A DNA stretch of 64,000 bases, taken from the NCBI GenBank assembly GCA_017163975.1, contig JAFFSR010000347.1, positions 8,823,501 to 8,887,500 of the forward strand. Direction: 5' to 3'. This DNA is from Anastatus disparis. Lineage: Eukaryota; Arthropoda; Insecta; Hymenoptera; Eupelmidae. Position numbers and translations under genes: made by a program. The notes under the pieces are model-generated. The model made no database searches. It saw only the letters and a list, made by a program, of their open reading frames with translations, and had not been told where the DNA came from. Of the stretch, positions 22,494 to 35,922 are shown piece after piece (the first letter of the stretch is position 1; every line of letters begins with the position of its first letter).

Positions 22494-25400
22494 CTAGGGA
22501 GGGTACCCCCCTGCTTGCTTCGCTCGCAAACCCCCCTTTTGAATTTAATACATAGATTTTATAATGTATATAATCCCTTGTAATAATTTTACATTCTTAT
22601 ACTTATATACATTTATACATTTTTTATATTTCAATAATTAATAATGTACACATAATATAAAATATAACATATGATATAAATATTTATTTATAAAAATATA
22701 ATCATACAAATATAATATACGTATAAATTTTAACAATAAATTTTGTTTTTATAATACTTTATCCCATACTATATTTTTTATATCATTTTCATTATTATTT
22801 TCTATAAAAATTTTTTTACGATTCTTGGTTCTTGATAATGAAACATATAACTGACCATGTGAAAATAAAGGTTTATTTAAATATATTCCTACTTTTGCGA
22901 AACTTTGTCTTTAAGATTTATTAATGGTCATTGCAAATGCTAAACAAATTGGAAATTGTCTACAATATAATATAAATGGTAATGGAGTATGTTCTCCTTT
23001 ATCTAAAGTTATTCTCGGTATGAATACAGTAGAACCTTTTTCATAACCTGTAATAATTTCAGCTTTTACATTAAATTTAAATAAATCAATAACTCTTAAT
23101 CTCGTACCATTGCAAAGTCCTTCACTTACACATAAATTTCTTAATAACATTAAAATGCAAATTATTTAAAGAATTAATTTGTGTTTTGGAAATTCTGGAA
23201 GTCTTAATGAATTAAAATAATCAATTGGAAATTTCAATTCGACATCTATTTCAATTTGATCAATACCTTTATGTTTGGCATAATCAATACTATAGTATGT
23301 CAATGCATTTGAATTAATTTTATTTAATATTTTGTCATTAATATTATATACACCTTTATTATAAGAAGAAAGTATAATTTTATCAGATAAATCTTCGTTT
23401 ACTTCTATATTGTTACCATAAATTTTTGTACATACATCTTTTGTTTTCCAATCTTCAGGAATTTTTAATGATGTAATTAAATCACTTCCAATTTTTAATA
23501 AAAATTTTGAAAAATTACTATCATTGTTTCTCATATTTTTGGTTGATTTGAAAATTTTTAAATTTTTCCAAAATTTTGAAAATTTTAAAGTTTTGTTCAT
23601 GATAATTTGTTTTGTTCCATATTTAATTACTGGAAGTGTTTGCATATAATCACCTCCAAGAATGAGTATTTTATTTCCAAAAAAGTGATTTTCTGTATTA
23701 CAAATATCTCGAATGAGTCTATCAACAAGTTCTAGTGCTTTTTTAGGTACCATAGAAGATTCATCCTATAAAATAACATCACATTCTCTAATTTTTTTTA
23801 TCAGTATCTAATTTAACAAATAAACTTTCTGTACTTTTTAAATCTAAAGGTAATTTAAAAACTTTATGACTTGTTTCATCACCAGGTAATAGAATAGATG
23901 CAATACCTGTCCAAGCCATTGCTAAAATTTTTTTATTTTTACTTAAAAAATAATGTATTAAAACATTGTATAATAACGTTTTTCTAGTACCTCCAGGTCC
24001 ATTAATAAAAATACATTTATTTTTTATTTTTATCAATAATATAATCAAAAATTTGTTTTTGATCATTAGTTAATAAGGGTATTAAATTTTTAAATTTTTT
24101 ATCATTAAGTTGTATATTTAGTTTTATTTCAAAATCTTTATTATCTTCTATAGGAATTGGATCTTGTAATCCAAAATCAGAACATTTTAAATTTTCAACG
24201 TTCAGAATCTTATTTATTTCATTTAAAGCTCTATTTTCATTATTATTCACAAATCCTTCACAAAAATGTTTTTTATATTTATTCCAAATATTTAATGTTA
24301 AGCAACAATTTTTATCAGATATTAAATACCATGCGAAATTTTGTCTGAATTGTTTTGGCATCATTATTTCACAAACTTCATAAAAAATTTCATAAATTTC
24401 TCCATCACATTCGATTAATCCTATTGCCATAGCTGTTTCTCTAAGAGAATTATATTTAACTTTTCCATAAGTTAATAAATCATTATAGGAAGTTGCTCCT
24501 TTTACTCTATGTAAAATAAGTTTTAAGTGAAAAAGTTCAATGTCTTTGAAGCTTACATTTATTGATCTTCCAATACAATTTGAATACTTTGTTCTTTTAA
24601 TCCATTTTTTTTTGTTTGAATAGTAGTAATGTTCTGGTATATTTGCGCATAAATAATTTTTAGCATTTTTATCTTTTTTATTTAATTCAAACCAAGAAAT
24701 TAATATTGTTTTCAATTTTTTCATTGCTTCTTGAATATTATTTTCTTCAAACACTATATTTTGTTGATTTTCTAAGTAAACATTCTACTGAATGAGATCG
24801 TCCTTTAAAGGTAACTCTTTTATTCTCCAAGCAGCTTCCATTGGACTTACATATCTTGAATTTTCATAGTTTTCTAATTCGTTATTGATATCAGAATTTT
24901 CTTGTTCTGAAATTTTTGTAACATTTGCATATGCTCTGTCATGGCCTTTATTCAAATATTTAAATAAATATTTTATACTCATTATTGATGCGCAATATTC
25001 TACATTTATATGAGAATTGTATTTTTTGAGCAATGTTGAATTATATGGTACTACCATTGAATTATCAACTTTTACTTGTTGTCCATTAATTTTTTTATTA
25101 TAATAATAGTTTTTTTATTTATTATTTTCTCTTTTGTATTTCGGAAAACCGTTATCTTTAAAAGTAGTTGTATTACTAAACATTTTTGGAAATTTTTTCG
25201 AACATTTATTATTTTCCAAGTCATAACAAGGTGTTTCAGGACCATGTGGCCCATGTAACATATGTTTTAAGACTAATTCTTTTAATTCTTTTTCATTTTC
25301 TGGAATTTCAGCTGATATGAATTTAGCTATATTTTCAGGGGATGACATTTCATATTTATAAACTAAAGTAAAAATCATGTGAATATAAGGAAAACCTCTT

Positions 25401-25780
25401 TTTTGAAATTCTATTACCCAAAACCAAGAAATTGCTTTACCAAAAACTTCTCCACATATTATATCTGCTGAAATAGCTTCACATTTAACATAAAATAATC
25501 GAACACAAATATTTGGTATATCGTTACAAGTAGTTCCAGGTGGAAAATTTTCTAATACTCGTTTTATTTCTGGCCAATTTGGATTAAATGTCATTGTAAT
25601 AAATAAATCTGGACGACCTTTTTTTCTAACAATTGTCATAGCATTTTGATAATTCTTATTCATATATCGAGGACTACCTATATATGTAGCTGGTAATACG
25701 TACATATTACCTAATCTTTCTGCATTTTGATAATTATTTGAATAGATTTCAAGTGTAAAATTAAAATTTCAACTAAAATT
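22494..25780 (-). mobile_element. Helitron 1, 5'-truncated, with recognisable 3' terminus
   Basis: On the minus strand the element ends in a GC-rich hairpin region (GGGGGGTTTGCGAGCGAAGC and CAAGCAGGGGGGTACCCTCC) followed by CTAG and then T, the CTRR-plus-T end expected of a Helitron (22494-22540). The 5' TC end is not identified; coding sequence fades into a TTAGCTAAAATT repeat at about 25765-25975. The element sits wholly between the arms of the 5.9-kb inverted-repeat element. Confidence 0.8.
22749..25777 (-). pseudogene. Helitron 1 Rep/helicase gene, decayed
   Basis: Read right to left: an N-terminal end with ERLGNMYVLPATYIGSPRYM (about 25650-25725), then the rolling-circle replicase (GRPDLFITMTFNPNWPEI; EFQKRGFPYIHM at about 25370-25410), YLFKYLNKGHDRAYANV (about 24905-24960), and a PIF1-type helicase with Walker A written GPGGTRKT (about 23985-24010), ILGGDYMQTLP, and AFAMTINKS at 22911. 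A stop replaces the next conserved codon, and the C-terminal frame continues (VGIYLNKPLFSHGQLYVSLS) to 22749. Damage: at least four frameshifts or stops, the first His of the HUH motif is Tyr, and the Walker A glycine before Lys is Arg. It cannot encode an active transposase. Confidence 0.85.
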
Positions 25781-25975
25781 AATATAAATTAGCTAAAATT
25801 CTCAATAAATTAGCTAAACTTAGCTAAAATATTAAATTTTTAGCTAAGATTCTCAATAAATCAGCTAAAATTAACTAAAAAATGAAATTTTTAGCTAAAA
25901 TTCACAATAAATTAGCTAAAATTTACGATAAATTAGGCAAAATTTACCATAAATTAGCTAAATTTATCAGTAAAA
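25765..25975. repeat. AAATTAGCTAAAATT tandem repeats
   Basis: About nine units of roughly 20-24 bp, including AAATTAGCTAAAATTCTCAA, abut the truncated start of Helitron 1. Confidence 0.75.
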
Positions 25976-27137
25976 AAAAGGGGTTAAGGGAGGATTTTGA
26001 GAGACTGACAGCGGCAGTGGCGAAAATCTTTTATAATATAGAAAGATATTCGTTAATATCGCGTAGTCGACATATTCCATACGTACGCACGTACGGTTTT
26101 ATGAAAAGCCGTTACGAAACATTCCAAAACTTCATAGAATATTCCGAAATGTAAGAAAGGTGTTTATAAAACGTGCATCTTTTTAGCTTTTATTAAACTA
26201 TTTAAGGCTTTCGTTTCGAAACGTTCCAAAGTTAACTAAACATTTAAAAGTTAAGGAACGAACGTTGGTGCGAACGTACGACTTATGTGATACGTTCCGC
26301 ATAACGCACATAGAGTAATGGCCGATGATTGCTTTGCAGGCTAAAAGAATAACGCGAGGGAATGAAAATAAAACAGAATAAGCTGTACATAAGAACACTT
26401 ATGTCCACCTTATTCTCTTAAGCTAGAGCGTCAAGATATGACTAACCTTTATGTATGTAATATATTTTGACTTTTAACGCAGTTGTAAGATTGCACCACC
26501 ATCTAGTCACGAAGATCCAGTAACTAAGCATTGCTTTTTTTAGTGTTCATGAAATACCACAAACAAATATCCACGAAAAAAATAACATGAGAGAATACGT
26601 CAGATTTGATGTACAAATTCCATGGAGAAATAAAAACTAACATAATAAACAAGTTAAATAATAAAGTAGCACTCTGTTAAAATAATAGAACTTGATTTCT
26701 ACATGAAGCTAAATTAAAGTAGATTCCAGATAGTTTTTTTTGCCTAAAAATTCAAGTTAATTCAAGGATATTGCGGTAGAATATCGATTGTAATATAATA
26801 AACATGTAAAGGGAAGTTGAAGAGGGCTTGCACATGCGCAGAAGGTTAAAGCAATATATGGGGATACGCAGTCAATTTATAGGAGCTGTGGTGCTGTACA
26901 TTCAGATCTCCCTTCAGGGGTCGTAATTATGTGCAGTAATTCTCTACTGGTTATAGGCTGCGCAGATGGTCTGTAGGGCTTGTGGGTATGCGCTAAATCT
27001 CTATAGGCTATAAACGGTCGCAGTCGGTTCTTAGGGAGAGTAGGTATATGCAGTCGGATTGTAGACATAGTAAGTAAGCAGAGTCTTATTAATGTATTGG
27101 TTTTTGATAAAGATTTTACAAAGTTTGGTCCATAAAA
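25976..27137. other. Interior of the 5.9-kb element, no gene
   Basis: Near 26115-26240 there are repeated GAAACATTCC and GAAACGTTCC phrases in both orientations. At 26870-27085 a degenerate repeat of about 45 bp (TATGCAGTCGG, TTGTAG, TATAGGC) is seen. No protein is recognised. Confidence 0.4.
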
Positions 27138-27779
27138 AATGAAAAACTCCACAAAATCCGTGTTTTCTTAAGTTTTCAGGACCTATACGACTCGCTGAGG
27201 TGTTATTCAATTAGATTATGAGTTCCAAGCCATGAAACTCACTGATTACTAAGTATATAACCGTGTTTTAGAAGTTATCGTGAAAAAAAATCACGAAAAA
27301 AGACCCGTTTTCGCTGTATTTTCGATTTTTAAGCATGTGGAAATGATTTTAACGATCCCACCATTAAAAAGTACAAAAAAATACATAGAAAAATCAATTT
27401 AGATTTTGTCTAAATATTATCTTGATTGTTGAAAAAACGATAAGAAACTTCAAATATCATTAAAAATGAAAAATTGGCAAACGATCTAAAAAAATTCTGG
27501 AAAATTCTTAATTTAATTACAGAATTATTTGCATATTTCCATATTCTCCAGCCGCAAACTGCGCACGTTAAAAATTATTTAAGAAAAAACACGTTTTAGA
27601 CATTTTTGGTGCCCTGTGGCAGCTTGGCGGCTAAAATTTGGCACAGAAGCACCACTCAACATACTCTATTGAATGAACAACGAGCTGAGGCTGATTTGAT
27701 CCTGTTAACCCCCATAGCCTTTATGAGAAAACGTGATTCAACATTCGAATATTCGGTTTTCAAACTTTACTACTAAAGT

Positions 27780-27960
27780 ACTACTAAAGTAAAGAATAAA
27801 AACTTCTTTTTTTTCTTACATAAATATCTCTTGCATTATTGTCACATATATACATACATACACATACACACGTGTATCTTTAACATACACACACACATAC
27901 ACATACGTACATGCACATACACACAAACACACATACACTTACTCATATACGCATGCAAAC
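27780..27960. repeat. Leader of the CTCCGT satellite with CA/TA simple repeats
   Basis: The phrase AAAGTAAAGAAT, then CTTGCATTATTGTCACATA, then CATAC repeats recurs at 56608-56700 and, more diverged, at about 56928-57060. Confidence 0.7.
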
Positions 27961-27966
27961 ATACAC

Positions 27967-30270
27967 AATATCCGTCTTCGTCTCTCTGTCGCTCCCTCTT
28001 CCTCTCCGTCTGTCTGTCTCAGTCTCTCCGTCCCTCCGTCTCTGTCTCTCCGTATCTCCGTCACTGTCTCATCGTCTCCGTCTCTCCATCACCGTCTCCG
28101 TCTTCGTCACTCCGTCTCTGTTTCTCCATCTCCTACTCTCCGTCTCCATTTCTCCGTCCCCGTCTACCTGTTTCCGTCTCTCCGTTTCCGCCCCACCCTC
28201 TCCGTCTTTCCGTCACCGTCTCCCCCGCTACGTCTACGTCTCTCCGTCTCCGTCCCTCTGTCTCCGTCTCTCCGTTTCCATCTATTTGTCTCCGTTTCTC
28301 CGTCTCCGTCTTTCTGTCTCCGTCCCTCCGTCTAAGTTTCTCCGTCTTCGTCTGTCTGTCTCAGTCTCTCTATCACCGTCTCCGTCTTCGTTTCTCCGTC
28401 TCCGTCTTTTCGTCTCTATCTCTCCGTCTCCCATTCTCCGATTCTGTCTCTCCGTCTTCGTCCCTCCAGCTCCGTCTCTTCGTCTCCATTTCTCCGTCTT
28501 CGTTTGTCTGTCTGCGTCTCTCCACCTCCGTCTTTCCGTCACCATCTCTCCCTCTCTGTCTCCGTCTTCGTTTCTCCGTCTCCGCCTCTCATTCTTTGGT
28601 TGTAAGTCTTCGTCTCTCCTTCTTTGTTTGTAAGTCTTCGTCTCTCCTTCTTCGTCTGTAAGTTTCCGTTTCTCCATCTCAGTCTGTCTGTTTCAAACTC
28701 TCCGTCCCTCAGTCTTCGGCTCTTCGTCTCTCCGTCACCGTCATTTCGTCTCCGTCTCTCCATCAGCGTCTCAGTTTTCGTCCCTCTGTCTCCGTCTCTC
28801 CCTCTCTGTTACTTCGTCTCCGTCTCTCTGTCCTTGACTCTCCGTCTCTGTCTCATCGTTGCCGTCTTTTTGTCTCCACTCCGCCGTCTTTGTTTGTCTG
28901 TCTCCGTTTGTCTGTTTCCATTTCTCCGTCTCCGTTCCTTCGTCTCCCTCTCACCGTCACTGTCTCTTCCTGTCTGTCTCCGTCTCTTCGTCTCTATCTC
29001 TCCGTATCCGTTTCTTCGTATCCGTTTCTCCGTCTCCGTCTATCTGTCTCCATCTCTCCGTCTTTGTTTCTTCGTCCCCGTCTCTATGTCTCCGTCTCTC
29101 CTTCTTCGTCTGTAAGTCTCCGTCACTCCTTTTTCGTCTGTAAGTCTCCGTCTCTACTTTTTTGTCTGTGAGTCACCGTTTCTCCGTCTTCGTCTGTCTG
29201 TCTCAGTCTCTCTGCCTCCGTCCCTTTGTCTCCATTTCTCCGTCTCCGTCTGTCTGTCTTAGTCTCTCCGTCTCTCCGTCTCGCAGTCTCCATCTGTCTG
29301 TCTCAGTCTCTCAGTCCCTCCGTCTCCGGCTCTCCGTCTCTCCATCACCGTCTTTGTTCCTCCATCTCCGTCTTCTTGTCTCTGTCTCTTCGTTTACCAC
29401 TCTTCATTTCCGTCTCTCCGTCTCTGTCTCTCCGTCTCCGTCTCTTTGTCACCATTTCTCCGTCTTCGTTTGCCTGTTTCCGTCTCACCGTTTCCGTCCC
29501 TCCGTCTCCATCTCTCCATCTCCATCTCCGTCTTTTTGTCTCCATTTCTCCGTCTTCGTTTGTCTATTTCCGTTTCTCCACCTCCGTCTTTTCGTTACGA
29601 TCTCTCCCTCTCCGTCTCTGTCTCTCCGTCTCCATCTCTCCGTAGACGTTTCTTCGCCTTCGTCTATCTGTCTCCGTCTCCGTCTGTCCTTCTTCAATTG
29701 TAAGTCTTCGTCTCTCCATCACCGTCTCTGTCTCCGTCCCTCCGTCTCCGTCTTTTCATTTCTGTCTTTCCGTCTCTGTCTCTCAGTCTTTGTTTCTCCG
29801 TTTCCGTCTCTCTGTCTCTATCTCTCCGTCTTCGTCTCTGCGTCTCCGTCTTTCCGTCTCTTCCTCTTCGACTCTTCGTCTTCATTCCCCGTCTTTGTTT
29901 GTCTGTCTCCGTTTGTCTGTTTTCGTCTCACCGTCTCTTCCTCTCTATCTCCGTCTGTCTGTCTCTATCTCTCCATCTCTGTCTATCTATCTCCGTCCCT
30001 CCGTCTTTGTTTTTTCGTCCCCGTCTCTCCTTCTTCGTCTGTAAGTCTCCGTCACTCCTTCTTCGTCTGTAAGTCTCCGTCTCTTCTTCTTTGTCTGTAA
30101 GTCTCCGTTCCTGCGCCTCTGTTTCTCCGTCTCTGTCTCTGTTTCCGTTTTTCCGTCTCCTTCCCTCCTTCTCCGCCTCTCCGTCTCCGTCTCTTTGTCA
30201 CGATCTCTGCGTCTCCATCTTTTCGTCTCTGTCTCCCCGTCTGTGTTTCATAATCTATCCGTCTCCGTTT
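27967..30270. repeat. 2.3-kb CTCCGT satellite
   Basis: Degenerate six-base repeats (TCTCCG, with TCTTCG, TCTGTC and TTTCCG variants) fill the whole interval. Longer phrases such as CTCCTTCTTCGTCTGTAAGT recur near 28650, 29100, 30030 and 30060, so higher-order duplication has occurred. The long Ser/Leu/Arg-rich frames in all phases are translations of the repeat. A short version occurs at 56760-56875. Confidence 0.95.
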
Positions 30271-30429
30271 TTCCGTCACTTTATAATTTTTATTTTTTTT
30301 AAATTTAATTTTATATTAGAGTTTTAAACATATTTGATTTCATTTTCTTATTTATTTTATTTAATTTTTGTATTGTGGTTTTATAATATTTCTTCGTAAA
30401 CGATGTTTCTAGTATAGACCACTTCATCT

Positions 30430-32953
30430 TTAACTTTTCTTGATTTTTCTGTTAATAATATTTTTAATTTTTTTTTTATTAGTTGTCCTTGAAAGGGCCA
30501 CTTATGACTGCCCATGACTGAAAATTGGTGTTGGTAAATACACTCCTACTTTTTTAAATGATTGTCGTTGCGACTTATTAATAGTGATTGCATGAGCAAG
30601 TTTTACAGAAATTTGTTTTCTGGTCATCTGGAATGGCAGTTGATCATTTGCTGATAAGGTCATACGTGGTAAAAATGTAGTACTCTCTTTTTTACTTCTT
30701 GTTAATATTTGCGCAATAATAGTAAATTGTTTGAGTTTCGTTAATTGAGTTGCGTTATAGAGTTTTTCATTTGAATTAACATTTCTTAGAAGCATTACTA
30801 TAGCGCCTTTTTTTAATTGTAATCTATGTGGAGGTAAACCGTTGCGCGTCAAAGAATTCAAAAATTCTGTTGACGAAATTGCGTCTAAACTTTCGTCATT
30901 TACATCTTTTGCAGATTCAATGCTCAAGTACTCTTTCACTGGTTCATTTACTTCTGATCAAATTTCTTTATTCATTTCTGTTACACCTACGTTTTTCGGT
31001 GCTAATATAATATTTTCGTAATAGTCACAATTTTCAATGTTTATATTATGCCCGTAAATTTTATCAATTAGATTGCCCTCTGACAATATTTCTTTTAGGA
31101 TTTGTATAACTCCATTTCCCTTTTTCATATTATGGATAGAAATTACCATTTCCTATATTGAGTAACCAATTTTTAAATTTATTATCTGATTCCGATTAAC
31201 GTTTATTTTCTTTCAAAGACATACATTGAAAATGTTTCTATGAATAGCTTTTTTTGACACATTTTTCTACTATCTGTGTTCTATTTCCATGTTTTACTAT
31301 TGGTAATGTTTGCTTAAAATCACCTGATATGATAAATGTTTTTCCTCCAAACGAGTAATTATTATCACATACATCTTTAAACATGCGATCGACGGCTTCA
31401 ATTTTATGTCGTTGATGTCATTATGATTTCATCCCTGATAACAATTGATAAATTTTTCATTTTTTTACTTATTTCGCTGTTTGCACTAATACTATATATT
31501 GTGTCTTTAGATATGTTCAACGGTAATTTAAATGCCGTATGTACTGTCTCGCCGTTTTGTAATAAATCAGCCGCTATATCTGTCTATGATACAACTAAAT
31601 AGTTGATTCCGTGAATTTTTAGATAAGTTATAATTATATTTAATAAGTAGCTTTTACCACTTCCACCTGGACCGTCTATTTATATATACTTTTCAGTGCA
31701 GTTTGTATTTAATGAATTTATTACTGTATTAAAAATAGCCAGTTGAACATTTGTTTGACTATCAATAATTGACCAAAGATTATTAACATTATTTACTGTA
31801 CTATATTTAATTTCGTTATTTTCAATATAGCATTCTAAAGTAGGTAAAAAAAGTCACTTAATTGGAATCCATTATTAGTTAAAATATTATTAATTATGCT
31901 TAATGCATATTCTTCACCTTATTGTTGATTTATTTTTGGTAATATGATAAAAATAGATTTTATATTTTTCATATAATTCTCGAGCATTGATTGGATTGTG
32001 AAATGTACAAATGTTACTAAATAATTGATAAAGAGCTTCCGGAAATAGAGATTTACATGATTCTTCTAAACATTTATCCCATTCATCATCTATTTCAACT
32101 AAATTTCTTGCTTTTCATACTTCAAAGAATGCTGGATATGTAATTCCATCAAAAGTTTTCAAGCTTTCAAAAGATGTTGCAGCTTTGACGTGAAGCAGAA
32201 GTAATCTTAAAAAGGATCTTCCTCTTTGTTTTGGATTAACTGAGTACATTCCGGTTAGAATAGGTTTTATAGTTTTTATTCTTTTCGTCCATAATATATG
32301 TATTTGATTAAAAACATAATGTTGCGGTATATCAGAATAAAAGTAATTATGTGTCTCTGGGTCACTTTTATTAAGTTCAAACAACGCTGTTAGTGTTGTA
32401 TTTACATTTTTCACATCAATTTCTTGTTCGGATACTTCTTTAAAATACACATATTGTTCATTTTCATTATGAAAATGAACAATAGCTTATCTATAAATTG
32501 TATGTGAGAGTTCACTAATATTATATTCTAATATGCGATGCATAGCTTCTGGTGGGCAAACGTATCTTGTGTTTATATATTGTTTAATTTCATCATAAAA
32601 CTTATCCAAATCATTTGTTTTATCCGTTTCATCATTAGTATTACCTTCAGTATTCATTTCACTTGCTTTCATTTCTGTAAATGCACAATCATGTCCTTTG
32701 AAGTAGTATTTAAATAAATATTTTATAACTCCTATTGCTTAACATAATTTAATATTAATATTACAATTGAACTTAAGTAATAAAAACGGGTTATAAGGAA
32801 CAACAAATCTATTGTCTGTCCACTTGTTTTTTGTGTATAATATCTCATTTTTATCATTTCTTCGTCGATACATAGGATAACCATTTGTCATTATTGAAGT
32901 TTTATTAAATCGTCTGATTCTTCATCCATACAAGGTGAGTTTTTCTTCTGATC
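30430..32953 (-). pseudogene. Helitron 2 Rep/helicase gene, C-terminal part
   Basis: Continues leftward from the hAT insertion. In order: NSPCM-DEE, GYPMYRRRNDK (about 32855-32890), YLFKYYFKGHDCAF (about 32690-32735), NTRYVCPPEAMHRI (about 32530-32575), the PIF1 helicase with an intact Walker A GPGGSGKS (about 31650-31675), FLNSLTRNGLPPHRLQLKKG and VMLLRNVN (about 30780-30870), and AHAITINKSQRQ, then LPTPIFSHGQ. A stop just after SHGQ breaks the C-terminus, whose frame otherwise runs on through VALSRTTNKKK to a TAA at 30430-30432. Several other stops and shifts are spread through. The right-hand part of the same gene is at 55238-56529. Confidence 0.85.
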
Positions 32954-33443
32954 AGGGTTGCGAAAAAAGTAATTAAAAATTATTTGAATTACGAATCATT
33001 TTTGAATTTGTAATTAAAGTTTTATTTAATTAACAATTCTTTTTAAATTAATAATTCAAAATATTTTAATTAACAAATCAAAATTTAATCGTAAATTGAA
33101 AGGGCTTTAATTCCAAAATCAAAAGGAATCCTTAATTAAATAAATTTCAATTAGGAAATCAAAATGTAATCGTGAATTGAAAGGGCTTTAATTCCAAAAT
33201 CAAAAGGAATCCTTAATTAAATAAATTTCAATTAAGAAATCAAAATGTAATCGTGAATTGAAAGAGCGTCAGTTATGATTATGATTTGTGAATTCGAGGG
33301 CTTTAATTAAAAATTCCACAATTCCTTTTTAATAAAACGTACTAAGGAGTTTTTATCATATATATGTATATAGAAAAACATATGTGGACGCGCACATACA
33401 TACGCACCTGGGCTCATATATATGCAACATTTCGTGTCGAAGT

Positions 33444-33450
<7 letters not shown>
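32953..33450. repeat. Left terminal inverted repeat of the hAT element
   Basis: Pairs with 54510-55236. Contains three tandem 80-bp units with AATCGTGAATTGAAAGGGCT cores (near 33090, 33170 and 33250). Confidence 0.85.
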
Positions 33451-33498
<48 letters not shown>

Positions 33499-35186
33499 TA
33501 CATACATACATACGTGGGACATTCCACGTCAATTAGAACGCACCCACAGACAGGTTTATATATATATGGGGCGTTTCATATCAACTCACCTGGTCAAAAA
33601 ATAAAAATCGCTAAAAATCTGGGAAAATGTTCTATTTGATACCCAAAATACCCAAAAAAATTTTTAGAGCTCTAGGTCAAAGAGGTCAAGAGCAAGAGGT
33701 CATGGAGTTTTGTGATTTTTTCAATTTTTTTGTAAAATCATCATTTTTAATATTTTTTTATTAAAAAACTAAAGGTTTTAGAAAAAAATGTATGAAGACA
33801 TTTTTTGTTGGAAATTATGTGTAGAAACTATACAAATTTTTTCCAATCCCAAAGTTGCTATCTTCTGATTGGTCCATTATATATTTTGATGTGATTTTCA
33901 ATAACTTTTCTTCGCCAAGGTTGATTTTACTCATTTGGCACTAAAAGTTTGTAATTTTTATAACCTTTCACTGAAATTTTTCCGTACATGGTAAAATAAC
34001 TCTACAGGCAGTTATGGTACTTTTTATTTAAGGTATCAAGACTGAGTTTTAAGCCTGAAAAAAAATGAAATTGAAATGTAGTCATAATTTGTTTTTGTAA
34101 TGATATTAATAAATAAAACTTCTTTTTACCTTAAATATATATTAAATACAAGACTTTGACCTAAAAATAATTTTAAAAAACCCCATCTGTTGGTTAAAAT
34201 CCTTTGCTCTTGTCGATAACTTGATTTTTAAAATTTTTTTACTTACCGTAGAGTTTCTCAGCTAATTTTCAATTAATCGACCTGAAAATTTCCAGAGATC
34301 TCTAATTTATATATCTTCACAAAATAATAGTTTTAGTTTTAGGAAAAAAAAAATAATTTCTAAGTTTGGTTTAGAAAAAGTTGAAAAAAATCAATATTTT
34401 TGTGAATTTCATACAAGTAATTCAGTTCAACATTTACTTTAACTTATCTTATCAAAATTCCAGAACTATTATTTTGTGAAGATATATAAATTAAAGATCT
34501 CTGGAAATTTTCAGGTCAATTAATTGAAAATTAGCTGAGAAACTCTACGGTAAGTAAAAAAATTTTAAAAATCAAGTTATCGACAAGAGCAAAGGATTTT
34601 AACCGACGGATGGGGTTTTTAAAATTATTTTTAGGTCAAAGTCTTGTATTTAATATATATTTAAGGTAAAAAGAAGTTTTATTTATTAATATCATTACAA
34701 AAACAAATTATGACTACATTTCAATTTCATTTTTTTTCAGGCTTAAAACTCAGTCTTGATACCTTAAATAAAAAGTACCATAACTGCCTGTAGAGTTATT
34801 TTACCATGTACGGAAAAATTTCAGTGAAAGGTTATAAAAATTACAAACTTTTAGTGCCAAATGAGTAAAATCAACCTTGGCGAAGAAAAGTTATTGAAAA
34901 TCACATCAAAATATATAATGGACCAATCAGAAGATAGCAACTTTGGGATTGGAAAAAATTTGTATAGTTTCTACACATAATTTCCAACAAAAAATGTCTC
35001 CATACATTTTTTTCTAAAACCTTTAGTTTTTTAATAAAAAAATATTAAAAATGATGATTTTACAAAAAAATTGATAAAATCACAAAACTCCATGACCTCT
35101 TGCTCTTGACCTCTTTGACCTAGAGCTCTAAAAATTTTTTTGGGTATTTTGGGTATCAAATAGAACATTTTCCCAGATTTTTAGCG

Positions 35187-35268
<82 letters not shown>

Positions 35269-35326
35269 CATACATACATACATACATGAGACATTCCACG
35301 TCAACTAGAACGCACCCACAGACAGG

Positions 35327-35365
<39 letters not shown>

Positions 35366-35871
35366 GACGTTCCATGTCGTTTCGCATGCATGCACGCACA
35401 CGTTAATATTCATGGGATTTTTCGTGTCAATTGAAACGCAAGCAGACAAAGGTTTATATATATGGGACATTTGATGTCAATTCGCATGCATGCACACGGG
35501 CTTTAATAAACATGGGATTTTTCATGTCAATTATAACGCACGCACACACATGTTCATGTATATGCGACATTTCATGCCAATGCGCACGCACACACACAAG
35601 ATTATATATATATATACATGGGACATTTCATGTCGACTCGTACGTACTCATAATCACAGGCTTTTCTATATATATGGAACATTTTATGACAACTCTCACA
35701 CACCTATCCGAGTTCCTTCAGGTTCACATATATGGGACGTTTCATGTCGATTTTCATTCATGCACACACACGTTAATATACATGGGATTTTTTATGTAAA
35801 TTTTAACGCACACACATACAGGTTTATATATATGGGACATTTCATGCCAATGCGCACGCACACACACAGGA

Positions 35872-35922
<51 letters not shown>

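Larger units (their letters stand above)
21801..27720. mobile_element. 5.9-kb inverted-repeat element enclosing Helitron 1
   Basis: The left arm (21801 to about 22382) and right arm (about 27138 to 27720) are inverted copies of about 580 bp. Paired blocks include CAGCTCGTTGTTTATTCAAT with ATTGAATGAACAACGAGCTG and CCTGAAAACTGAAGAAAACA with TGTTTTCTTAAGTTTTCAGG. Arm divergence is clearly higher than in the palindromes elsewhere, so the element is old. It has no transposase of its own; the interior is filled by Helitron 1 and unassigned DNA. Arm motifs (ACGCTGAAT, GTATGG then CTGAAAA) echo those of the element at 4296-5648, suggesting one superfamily. Confidence 0.7.

Noticed and set aside
26115..26240. 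Heat-shock elements (GAANNTTC arrays)
   Set aside because: The GAA and TTC blocks are not in the required 5-bp register, and no gene lies next to them.
27831..30327. Long Ser/Leu/Arg-rich frames up to 312 codons on both strands
   Set aside because: They occur in all phases and are translations of the CTCCGT satellite, with no domain and no splice context.
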